Under the pieces are notes generated by a model, which was not told the origin of the DNA, did not search any database, and worked only from the letters and a program-made list of their open reading frames with translations. From JBIOYL01 sp044870185 (GTDB lineage Bacteria > Actinomycetota > CALGFH01): a stretch of DNA of 7,289 nucleotides. Positions 1 to 5,705 of this stretch are shown here, in pieces (positions within the stretch are counted from its first letter, which is position 1; the number at the start of each line of letters is the position of its first letter). The position numbers were made by a program, and so were the translations under genes. Location of the stretch: the NCBI GenBank assembly GCA_044870185.1, contig JBIOYL010000283.1, forward strand, positions 1 through 7,289. The letters are read 5' to 3'.

Positions 1-94
1 CAGGCGGCAGAGGCATCGGCGCGCCACCCCCTTCGCAATCCACAATCGCTGCGGTTGACCACCCACCGTCGCAGCCAGCTGCGATACTCCGGCC
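1..94. other. Left flank / presumed left end of the tnpB element
   Basis: No gene is visible in this short stretch. No tnpA (Y1 transposase) fits between the window edge and tnpB. A TTGAC at 55-59 resembles the TTGAC/TTGAT-like target motifs found next to the left ends of some IS200/IS605 elements, so the left end may lie near 60. This rests on one pentamer and is weak. A GATACT at 83-88 sits six bases before the tnpB ATG, the geometry expected of a -10 box serving a leaderless mRNA, but no -35 box lies at normal distance (TTGACC at 55-60 is 22 bases away). Confidence 0.2.
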
Positions 95-1261
95 ATGCGA
101 CGCGCCTCCAAGTTCCCCCTGCGCCCCACCAGCAAGCAAACCGGGGCGCTGACCGCGATGGTCGAAGATCACCGGCAGCTGTACAACGGCGCCCTGGAGC
201 ACCGCCGCACCGCCTGGCAGCTGCGCGCCGTCACCATCCGCTACACGGACCAGTCCGCCGAGCTCAAAGATATCCGCCGGGCTGATCCGGCCGGGCAGGG
301 CCGCTGGTCGTGCTCCTGCCAGCAGGCCACCCTGCGCCGCCTCGACCAGGCCTTCCAGGCGTTCTCCCGGCGGGTCAAGGCCGGCCAGCAGCCTGGCTAT
401 CCAAGGTTCAAAGGCAAGGGCTGGTTCGACACCGTCACCTGGCCCAAAGATGGGGATGGCTGCCGCTGGCACCCCGAGCAGCGGCGCGTCTACCTGCAGG
501 GCATCGGCCAGGTGAAGGTCCATGCCTACCGGCCGGTCCAGGGCACGGTCAAGACCCTCAGCGTCAAGCGCGAAGGCAAACGCTGGTTTCTGATCTTGTC
601 CTGCGACGACGTGCCCGCCGTCCCACTGCCGCCGACGGGGGCGGTGGTTGGCCTGGACCTGGGGGTGGCCTGGCTGCTGACCACCTCGGATGGCCGGCAG
701 ATCGCCAACCCGCGCTGGCTGGCCGCCTCGGCCGCCAAGCTGGCCCGCGCCCAGCAGGCCCTGGCCCGCAAACAGCCCAGCTCCAAGCGGCGGGGGAAAG
801 CCAAAGCGCGGGTCGCGGCGCTCTACCGCAAGATCGGCCGGCAGCGCCGCGACCATGCCCACAAGACCGCCCTCGAGCTGGTGCGCGGCTACGACCTGCT
901 CGTCCATGAGGCGCTGCAGATCGCCAACCTGACTCGTTCGGCCGCGGGCTCGGTCGACCGGCCTGGGACGAAGGTGGCGCAGCAGGCGGGGTTGAACCGG
1001 TCGATCCTGGCTGCGGGGTGGGGGGTGTTGCTGGCGGTCCTGGCCGACCAGGCTGCAAGCGCTGGTCGCACGCTGGTCGCGGTGGACCCTCGCACCACCT
1101 CGCGGACCTGCCCTTCCTGCGGGCAGGTGGCGGCCGAGAGCCGCCGCAGCCAGGCCGCGTTCTGCTGTGTGGCGTGTGGGCATGCTGCCCACGCGGATGG
1201 GAACGCGGCGGGCAACATTCTTCGGGCAGGGCTTGCCCGTCAGGCTGCTCGCGCGGCCTGA
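95..1261 (+). CDS. tnpB: TnpB-type RNA-guided nuclease of an IS200/IS605-family element
   Basis: This 388-aa protein is a TnpB, the transposon-encoded RNA-guided DNA nuclease ancestral to Cas12, which helps IS200/IS605 elements persist by cutting the donor site after excision. The start KFPLRPTSKQ (residues 6-15) matches the usual TnpB opening, which supports the ATG at 95. The three RuvC acidic residues are present: D188 in VGLDLG, E272 in VHEAL and D368 in HADGN. A four-cysteine zinc ribbon (C339, C342, C358, C361) is inserted between RuvC-II and RuvC-III as in the family. Length is normal and no stop or frameshift interrupts it, so the enzyme looks functional. No Shine-Dalgarno motif precedes the start. 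There is no neighbouring tnpA, so movement would need a transposase in trans. The 3' end should double as part of its guide RNA. The family call is secure; activity is inferred from intact residues. Confidence 0.93.
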   Translation: MRRASKFPLRPTSKQTGALTAMVEDHRQLYNGALEHRRTAWQLRAVTIRYTDQSAELKDIRRADPAGQGRWSCSCQQATLRRLDQAFQAFSRRVKAGQQPGYPRFKGKGWFDTVTWPKDGDGCRWHPEQRRVYLQGIGQVKVHAYRPVQGTVKTLSVKREGKRWFLILSCDDVPAVPLPPTGAVVGLDLGVAWLLTTSDGRQIANPRWLAASAAKLARAQQALARKQPSSKRRGKAKARVAALYRKIGRQRRDHAHKTALELVRGYDLLVHEALQIANLTRSAAGSVDRPGTKVAQQAGLNRSILAAGWGVLLAVLADQAASAGRTLVAVDPRTTSRTCPSCGQVAAESRRSQAAFCCVACGHAAHADGNAAGNILRAGLARQAARAA

Positions 1262-1311
1262 GAAGCTGACGCCTTCAGGCGACAGAGGAGTCACAGGCGA
1301 ACCACTTCAGC
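1150..1311 (+). ncRNA. Predicted omegaRNA (reRNA) of the TnpB element, scaffold plus guide
   Basis: In studied TnpB systems the guide RNA is made from the 3' end of tnpB and runs through the transposon right end into flanking DNA, whose first 16-20 bases act as guide. The same layout is present here: tnpB end, then a right-end hairpin (1270-1281), then flanking DNA from about 1296. The predicted guide begins GGCGAACCACTTCAG. It lies in the remains of a histidine kinase gene and is the complement of codons for LKWFA. The 5' boundary is arbitrary and the 3' boundary assumes a guide of about 16 bases. No transcription evidence is available. Confidence 0.35.
1262..1295 (+). mobile_element. Right end of the IS200/IS605-type element with subterminal hairpin
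   Basis: Directly after the tnpB stop is a GAAG, then a perfect stem-loop CGCC-TTCA-GGCG (1270-1273 with 1278-1281), then GAGGAGTCAC (1286-1295 region). This resembles the common right-end arrangement of IS605-type tnpB elements, a GCC-rich stem with TTCA loop followed by GAGGATGTCAA-like sequence. The boundary at about 1295 is independently supported because recognisable histidine-kinase coding homology on the other strand begins at 1296. The exact cleavage base is uncertain by a few positions. Confidence 0.6.
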
Positions 1312-1759
1312 TGCTGACGCGGCACACCGGTCGCGCGCCGGAAGCGGACCACCAGACCGCTCAGGGAGACGAGCGTCAACGCCAGGACCATCGACCAGGC
1401 CAGCACGGTCGCGGCGTCCGTCAGATTGACCGACGCCTGCACGCCGGTGGGGGTTGTCGGGCAGCCCCAAGGCCGATCACGGCCAACAGCCACCCGATCG
1501 GATTGCCGGGCTGCCGGGAGACGATGAGGGCGGCTGGCACGCACAAGACCACGAGCACCCCGGCGTCGAACAGCGGGGAGACGGCCTGGCCGGTGGCCGA
1601 CAGCGACACCGGGCCGGCCGTGTTCTTGGCGTACAGCAGCCACGTCAACGCGGCGATCGTCCCGGCGAGGGCGCAGATCCCTCACGCAGGCCAGATCGCT
1701 CCTCCACGGTGACCGCGTTGCTGTTCACCTGCCGTTGGACCTGCCGCTGCGGCGTTCAT
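1296..1759 (-). pseudogene. Degraded N-terminal membrane part of a sensor histidine kinase
   Basis: The minus strand carries the broken start of an actinobacterial multi-TM sensor histidine kinase. An ATG at 1759 has a good upstream ribosome site (GAGGGG, 4 bases away). The reading frame then meets TGA at codon 26 (1684-1682), where the context AIWPA-stop-GICALAG suggests a former Trp codon. It continues through two hydrophobic segments and the family motif RQPGNPIGWLLAVIGLG (to about 1466). The next recognisable block is in another frame: NPTGV, a hydrophobic helix, and VVRFRRATGVPRQQLKWFA (about 1448-1296). In relatives known to me, roughly a hundred residues including the FPDGRLP-type region separate these blocks, so there has been a deletion plus frameshift near a run of five G at 1449-1453. 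Everything after LKWFA, including the kinase domains, is missing where the tnpB element begins. It cannot make a functional kinase. Confidence 0.72.
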
Positions 1760-1933
1760 GGTTCCCCTCGACGTCCACGATCGTGGCGAGCCCGTCGGCT
1801 CCCACCCCGCAAGCATGCGACTGCCGTCTGGAGCTGTGAATACCTGGCCGTGGCGGCGGGTCGGTCCCCCGCCGGTCTACCGTAATACCCTGCGCCTGCC
1901 GCCCGCGATGCGGGCCGGCGGTGCGAGGTGACG
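1760..1933. promoter_or_regulatory. Region between the dead kinase and the mannosidase, with 5' hairpin
   Basis: This 174-base divergent gap should hold the mannosidase promoter. A TAATAC at 1883-1888 is a plausible -10 box, but no convincing -35 is seen at the right distance. The surrounding GGTCTACCGTAATACC (1875-1890) is an imperfect dyad that could be an operator; this is speculative. A perfect 6-bp GC stem, GCCCGC-GAT-GCGGGC (1901-1915), lies just ahead of the ribosome site GAGGTGA (1925-1931) and would sit in the 5' leader. No gene was recognised here. Confidence 0.3.
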
Positions 1934-4480
1934 ATGGCGCAGCGGATGCCGGGGGTGAGGGTGGACGGGCGCATGCGGCCGGTGGAGGTCGTCTTCCTGG
2001 TGCCCCACACGCACTGGGACCGTGAGTGGTACCTGCCGTTTCAGCAGTTCCGCATCCGGCTCGTCGACCTGGTCGACCAGGTGCTGGGTCGCGCCGAGCA
2101 GGAGCCCGGGTTCGCGTTCACGTTCGACGGCCAGACCGCGGCGATCGACGACTACCTGGAGGTTCGGCCCGCGGCGGAGGCGCGCATCCGCCAGCTCGTC
2201 GCCGGCGGGCAGTTCGCCGTCGGGCCGTGGCGGATCCTGGCGGACGAGTTCCTGGTGTCGGGCGAGACCCTGATCCGGAACCTGGAGGCCGGGTGGCGCC
2301 GGGCGACCGAGCTGGGCGGCGGGATGCCCGTCGGCTACCTGCCCGACGAGTTCGGGCACATCGCGCAGATGCCGCAACTTCTGCGTCGCGCCGGCTTCGA
2401 CCGGGCGGTGGTCTGGCGTGGCGTCCCAGCAGCAATCGACCGGCACGAGTTCCGCTGGGTCGCACCCGACGGGTCCTCGGTGCACACCGAATACCTGGTC
2501 GAGGGCTACAGCAACGGCCACCATCTGCTCGACGCCCCGGATCGCCTCGCGACCGCGCTGGAGCAGCTCGTGCGCCGGCTGCGTCCCTCGTTCGGGGATG
2601 ATCCGGTGCTCGCCATGTACGGCGCCGATCACTCGGCGCCCCTGCCGGACCTGGTCGATGCCGTGGCGGCCGCAAACCGGGCACAGGACCGCTTCGAGGT
2701 CCGCATCCAGACGCTGGCGGGCTACGTCACGGCGGTCGACCGACCCCGCGACGACCTTCCCTTCTGGCGGGGGGAGCTGCGCTCCTGCGCGCGGGCGAAC
2801 CTGCTGATGGGCGTGACGTCGGCCCGCGTCGACCTGAAGGCCGCGTATGCCCGTGCCGAGCGGCTGCTCGTGCGCTACGCCGAGCCCCTCCAGGCGCTGT
2901 ACGGGCCGGCGTGGCCGGAATCGTTGCTGGCGCTGGCCTGGCGGCGGCTGATCGACAGCTCCGGGCACGACTCCATCACCGGCTGCGGCGTCGACGCGGT
3001 GGCCGCCGAGGTTGCGGTGCGCGTGGCCGAGGCGGAGCAGATCGCCGCGGCCCTGCGTGACCGCGTCGTCGACGACCTCGCCGGGCGTGTCCCGCGTGGC
3101 GCGGCGCTCGTGCTGAACCCGTCCCCATGGGCGCGAAGCGGCCTGGTGGCGGTCGACCTGCCCGTCCCGCAGCGCTGGGGTGATGTCGCCGTGGCCCTTC
3201 CGGACGGCCGGATGCTCGCCACCCAGGAGATCGCCCGCGAGGGCGCCGCCCCCGGCCAGCCTCCCCGGCGGCGGCTGCTGGCCGACGTGCCAGCTCCCGG
3301 GCTGGGCTGGACGACCGTGCGGGTCGCCGAGGGCCAGGGCACCATCGGCCATCCGGTCCAGGTCGAGGGCGCCGCCCTCGACAACGGGCTCGTCCGGGCG
3401 GAGGTCGCCGCCGACGGGACGCTGTCGCTGCGTGCGGGTGGGGTCGAGCTGCACGGTGCCGGCAGGCTCGTCGACGGCGGCGATGCCGGCGACGCCTACA
3501 ACTTCGCCGCGCCGAGCACCGACGAGCTGGTCGAGCAGCCGGAGACCGTCGACGTCTCGGTGGGGCTGCGCGGCCCGGTGCTCGGCGAGCTGGTCGTCAC
3601 CCGCACCTACCGGTGGCCGCTCGGGCTGCGCCCCGACCTCCGGGGACGCCAGGCCGAGCGGGTGCCCGTCGCCGTCGCCACCCGGGTGGCCCTGCAGGCC
3701 GGGGAGCCGTTCGTGCGCCTCGAGGTCGCCTTCGACAACCCCTGCAGGGACCATCGCCTCCGCCTGCATGTGGGGCTCGGGCAGCCGGCGACCAGCTCGT
3801 TCGCGGAGGGGCAGTTCGCCGTGGTCGAGCGCGGCCTGCGGGCCGAGGGTGGCCACGGCGAACATCCCCTGCCGACGTTTCCCGCCTACGGGTTCGTGGA
3901 TGCCGGCGGGGTGGCCGTGCTGTTCGACCAGGCGATGGAGTACGAGCTGGTCGAGGGCCGGGAGCTGGCCTGCACCCTGCTCCGATCGATCGGCCTGCTC
4001 AGCCGGACCGCCAACCCCAACCGGGAGGAGCCGGCCGGCCCGGAGCTCCCCGTCCCGGCGGCGCAGGGACTGGGAGCGCACACCTGCCGGCTCGGCATCT
4101 TCCCGCACGCGGGCTCGTGGGCCGAGGCCGAGGTGCCACGGCTGCTGGAACGGTACCGGCATCCGTTCGTGACCGGGTCGGGCGGCGCCGACGGGTCGGG
4201 CGGCGCCGCCGCGCCGGGCGGGCCGCTCGAGGGAGCGCGGCTGCAGGTCCGTGGCCGCGGCATCGCGCTGGCGTCGCTGCGGCGTCGCGCCGGATGGCTC
4301 GAGCTGCGCCTGGTCTGCGAGCATCCCGAGGCCCAGACCGTGGTGGTCGAAGGCGACCTGCGCCGCGCCAGAGCGGTCGACCTGCTCGGCCGGCCGGGTG
4401 CGGAGCTGCCGGTGCGCGTGGGCACGCTGCGGCTCGACCTTGCCCCATGGGAGATCCGCACCGTCCAGCTGGACGCATGA
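1934..4480 (+). CDS. GH38 alpha-mannosidase, cytoplasmic bacterial type
   Basis: An 848-aa zinc-dependent retaining alpha-mannosidase of glycoside hydrolase family 38, close in size and layout to bacterial MngB-like enzymes. It would hydrolyse alpha-mannosides inside the cell, since there is no signal peptide or membrane helix. Zinc ligands are visible: H27 and D29 in PHTHWDREW, the nucleophile and ligand D138 in LPDEFGH, and H345 in SGHDSITG. The middle domain has the family signature RSCARANLLMGVTS (about 283-296). The beta-rich C-terminal part starts near residue 385 and includes DNGLVRAE (about 483) and GDAGDAYNF. I chose ATG 1934 because GAGG at 1925-1928 lies 5 bases upstream; GTG 1928 and ATGs 1946 or 1973 are in frame, and 1973 would give the shortest, most family-like N-terminus. 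A Gly/Ser-rich linker from a DNA duplication lies near residues 747-760. No sugar transporter or phosphotransferase gene is adjacent, so the substrate (for example mannosylglycerate-type or glycan mannose) cannot be assigned. Confidence 0.93.
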   Translation: MAQRMPGVRVDGRMRPVEVVFLVPHTHWDREWYLPFQQFRIRLVDLVDQVLGRAEQEPGFAFTFDGQTAAIDDYLEVRPAAEARIRQLVAGGQFAVGPWRILADEFLVSGETLIRNLEAGWRRATELGGGMPVGYLPDEFGHIAQMPQLLRRAGFDRAVVWRGVPAAIDRHEFRWVAPDGSSVHTEYLVEGYSNGHHLLDAPDRLATALEQLVRRLRPSFGDDPVLAMYGADHSAPLPDLVDAVAAANRAQDRFEVRIQTLAGYVTAVDRPRDDLPFWRGELRSCARANLLMGVTSARVDLKAAYARAERLLVRYAEPLQALYGPAWPESLLALAWRRLIDSSGHDSITGCGVDAVAAEVAVRVAEAEQIAAALRDRVVDDLAGRVPRGAALVLNPSPWARSGLVAVDLPVPQRWGDVAVALPDGRMLATQEIAREGAAPGQPPRRRLLADVPAPGLGWTTVRVAEGQGTIGHPVQVEGAALDNGLVRAEVAADGTLSLRAGGVELHGAGRLVDGGDAGDAYNFAAPSTDELVEQPETVDVSVGLRGPVLGELVVTRTYRWPLGLRPDLRGRQAERVPVAVATRVALQAGEPFVRLEVAFDNPCRDHRLRLHVGLGQPATSSFAEGQFAVVERGLRAEGGHGEHPLPTFPAYGFVDAGGVAVLFDQAMEYELVEGRELACTLLRSIGLLSRTANPNREEPAGPELPVPAAQGLGAHTCRLGIFPHAGSWAEAEVPRLLERYRHPFVTGSGGADGSGGAAAPGGPLEGARLQVRGRGIALASLRRRAGWLELRLVCEHPEAQTVVVEGDLRRARAVDLLGRPGAELPVRVGTLRLDLAPWEIRTVQLDA
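4174..4209 (+). repeat. 18-bp tandem duplication inside the mannosidase gene
   Basis: Two adjacent 18-base units, CGGGTCGGGCGGCGCCGA and the same ending in C, differ only at the last base. They encode a repeated GSGGAD/GSGGAA stretch, giving a flexible Gly/Ser/Ala linker before the final beta domain of the GH38 enzyme. In-frame length (18 = 6 codons) means the reading frame is kept. It probably arose by replication slippage and may vary in copy number among strains. Confidence 0.8.
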
Positions 4481-4660
4481 CGCGGCCACCGCCCGGAGCA
4501 CACCGCACGAACATCGACCGCGCCTTCCCCTGCTGCCACCATGACCTGCTCGAACCAGGTCCCCGGCGTGGAAGCCCGGCCCAACCGCTCCCGGCGTGGG
4601 ACCCATGGTCAGCCGAGCCTCGCTGCAGGCCGACCTGCTGGGCGTCCAGCAACGCTTCAA
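4481..4660. other. Intergenic region after the mannosidase gene
   Basis: No convincing gene is seen. A 62-codon frame overlapping the mannosidase stop (ATGA) and a 32-codon frame from 4604 have no recognisable features. A stem GACCTG/CAGGTC (4543-4548 with 4556-4561, 7-base loop) could contribute to transcription termination but has no T run. CCCGGCGTGG occurs twice (4562-4571 and 4590-4599), which may be chance in such GC-rich DNA. Confidence 0.35.
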
Positions 4661-4665
4661 CTTGA

Positions 4666-4709
4666 GTCAAGGGAGATTGACACCGCGGGGCGGGTCAACG
4701 TAGATTGAC
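4666..4709 (+). promoter_or_regulatory. Twin dyad operator overlapping the -35 and -10 of the HTH/Clp_N promoter
   Basis: The 16-base dyad GTCAA-N6-TTGAC occurs twice: GTCAAGGGAGATTGAC at 4666-4681 and GTCAACGTAGATTGAC at 4694-4709, with 28 bp between equivalent positions. The TTGAC arm of the first copy is the -35 element TTGACA (4677-4682). The second copy covers the -10 element TAGATT (4701-4706); the spacer is 18 bases. Counting from this -10, transcription would start at 4713, the A of the ATG, so the mRNA would be leaderless. A further palindrome TTGA-G-TCAA (4662-4670) overlaps the left edge. The arrangement is that of a repressor site, most simply bound by the HTH protein encoded just downstream; that binding is inferred. 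Confidence 0.65.
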
Positions 4710-4712
4710 TCC

Positions 4713-4958
4713 ATGAGCGAAGCGGCCCCAAGCGAGGTGACCGCGGTGGCGGCAGCGACCAGCAGCCAAGACCCGGAGGTGGGCCTGGCCGCGGTGGCTG
4801 CCCTGCGCGGCCTGGTCGAGGTCCTGGAGGCGCTGCAGGTCGAGAACGCCCGCGCCAAGGGCTGGTCGTGGCAGCAGATCGCCGCCAAGCTCGGCGTCAC
4901 CAAGCAGGCGGTCCACCACAAGTATGCCGGCCGGCGCTTCCGGTTCCGGAGGCAGTGA
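4713..4958 (+). CDS. Small helix-turn-helix DNA-binding protein, likely autoregulator
   Basis: An 81-aa basic-tailed protein. After a disordered Ala/Ser/Thr-rich start (1-20), residues 23-48 form an amphipathic helix suited to dimerisation. Residues 50-71 (GWSWQQIAAKLGVTKQAVHHKY) are a clear helix-turn-helix of the type found in actinobacterial proteins that carry Clp N domains, and the end is Arg-rich (RRFRFRR). There is no ligand-binding domain. The ATG at 4713 has no ribosome site and coincides with the predicted transcription start, so translation would be leaderless. Its stop is 3 bases before the Clp_N gene, whose ribosome site lies inside this gene, so the two are cotranscribed and probably coupled. 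The two dyads over its own promoter suggest negative autoregulation. The HTH assignment is solid from sequence; the target and the signal it responds to are unknown. Confidence 0.82.
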   Translation: MSEAAPSEVTAVAAATSSQDPEVGLAAVAALRGLVEVLEALQVENARAKGWSWQQIAAKLGVTKQAVHHKYAGRRFRFRRQ

Positions 4959-4961
4959 CCG

Positions 4962-5432
4962 ATGGGCGATCGGTTCACCGAGCAGGTCGGCGCCGAGCTG
5001 CTGGGCACGCTCGGCATTGATCTGGACGCGATCCGTCGCGACGTCGAGCAGAGCTTCGGCGTCCAAGCCCTCGAGCACGCGACCCGGGAGGCAACCCGTG
5101 CACGACGTGGCGGGGTCGGCAGGGTGCCGCGCACGCCACTGCAAGGCCTGCCGATGCTCATCACCCAGGCGACCTACCTGGCCAGCCAGCAGGCCAAGGC
5201 GCTCGGCCACAGGGCGGTCGGCCCGGAGCTGCTGCTGCTGGGCGTGCTGGAGGACGCCCGGACGCCCTGGCCCAGGTGCATGTCCAACCCGTGGGTGCGG
5301 CAGCTGCACGCCTCCGCTGGCCTGCCCGACGGGTACCGGGGTGCGGCCGGACCGCTGCTGGCGGCGCTCGGGGTGGACCTGGACGAGCTGCGCGATGCGG
5401 TGTCGGCCGAGCTGCGGGAGCCGGTGTCATGA
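4962..5432 (+). CDS. Clp N-domain protein lacking an ATPase module
   Basis: A 156-aa protein made of Clp_N (ClpA/ClpC amino-terminal, substrate- and adaptor-binding) repeat material only. Residues 15-33 (GTLGIDLDAIRRDVEQSFG) match the last helix of one repeat. Residues about 58-98 include the hallmark ALGHRAVGPELLLLGVLED, and residues about 130-148 (PLLAALGVDLDELRDAV) end a second repeat. The first half of repeat one is absent compared with longer two-repeat stand-alone Clp_N proteins I know from actinobacteria. No Walker A/B or protease segment exists, so it cannot unfold proteins itself. The start ATG 4962 has GGAGG at 4948-4952, 9 bases upstream. It is 3 bases from the HTH gene, implying the two work together, perhaps as a complex sensing misfolded or tagged proteins or linking the HTH factor to a Clp protease. 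That role is inference. Confidence 0.82.
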   Translation: MGDRFTEQVGAELLGTLGIDLDAIRRDVEQSFGVQALEHATREATRARRGGVGRVPRTPLQGLPMLITQATYLASQQAKALGHRAVGPELLLLGVLEDARTPWPRCMSNPWVRQLHASAGLPDGYRGAAGPLLAALGVDLDELRDAVSAELREPVS

Positions 5433-5509
5433 GCGGGAGGTGGCTGTCGGGGTTCGTGGCAGCGTGCCTGCTGCCCCCCGCACTCAGGCTCCGGGGGAGT
5501 TGCTTGTAA
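5429..5509 (+). CDS. Possible 26-aa hydrophobic small protein overlapping the Clp_N stop
   Basis: The ATG at 5429 overlaps the Clp_N gene stop as ATGA and has GGGAG (5416-5420) 8 bases upstream, so it is well placed for coupled translation. The 26 residues contain one short hydrophobic stretch (WLSGFVAACLLPPAL) between Arg residues. No family is recognised. Its 3' half overlaps a candidate terminator stem. It may equally be a chance frame in GC-rich DNA. Confidence 0.22.
   Translation: MSGRWLSGFVAACLLPPALRLRGSCL
5475..5497 (+). terminator. Candidate GC-rich stem-loop ending the HTH/Clp_N operon
   Basis: CCCCCG (5475-5480) pairs with CGGGGG (5492-5497) across an 11-base loop. The downstream sequence AGTTGCTTGTAAGGTTCGTT is only moderately T-rich, so this is not a classical intrinsic terminator, but the position about 45 bases after the Clp_N stop is suitable. 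Confidence 0.28.
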
Positions 5510-5575
5510 GGTTCGTTGGGCCGCTTGCAGGTCGCCGACCGGATTCGCGGCACGTCGGGGCGCGAGGTGCTCAAG

Positions 5576-5705
5576 GTGGACAGGCTCCGCAGCGTCGGCC
5601 GCTGGGTGCTCGTGCTGCTGGCGGTGGTCATGGGCGCGATCGGCGGTCTGGCCGCCCTGCTCGGGACCGCGGTCGCCACACCCACGCCGCCGGTCTTCCT
5701 TAGGT
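5576..5705 (+). pseudogene. Frameshifted N-terminal membrane segment of the following alpha/beta hydrolase
   Basis: GTG at 5576 has a good ribosome site (GAGG 5564-5567, 8 bases away) and begins MDRLRSVGRW followed by a long hydrophobic helix (VLVLLAVVMGAIGGLAALLG). The frame reads ...TPPVFL up to 5701, then turns into Arg/Cys-rich nonsense (RCGAGGVCCDHLRR) and stops at 5866. Skipping the single A at 5702 gives PVFL-GVGLVVFVAI, a smooth continuation into the second hydrophobic helix of the hydrolase frame. The simplest reading is one gene, 5576-6860, with a one-base insertion or a sequencing error at about 5702. A separate single-helix protein of up to 96 residues in this frame is less likely. 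Confidence 0.55.

Noticed and set aside
55..59. TTGAC as the definite left-end target motif of the tnpB element
   Set aside because: A single pentamer. Joining its flank to the kinase remnant gives no recognisable continuation of the kinase protein, so the left boundary stays open.
4562..4599. Direct repeat CCCGGCGTGG 28 bp apart
   Set aside because: Ten GC-rich bases in GC-rich DNA can recur by chance, and no symmetry or promoter element is associated with them.
1877..4660. 927-codon open frame on the minus strand
   Set aside because: It is antisense to the GH38 mannosidase, whose motifs are unmistakable. The antisense product is Arg/Gly/Pro/His-rich with no recognisable domain. Long antisense frames are expected at this GC content.
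4661..4681. HspR-type HAIR element (CTTGAGT-N7-ACTCAAG) in front of a Clp-related gene
   Set aside because: CTTGAGT is present at 4661-4667, but the partner half-site seven bases on is GATTGAC, not ACTCAAG. The GTCAA-N6-TTGAC dyad explains the region better and is repeated.
4477..4703. Short frames after the mannosidase (62 codons from ATG 4477; 32 codons from ATG 4604)
   Set aside because: No ribosome sites of note, no recognisable sequence, and the second runs into the operator/promoter region.
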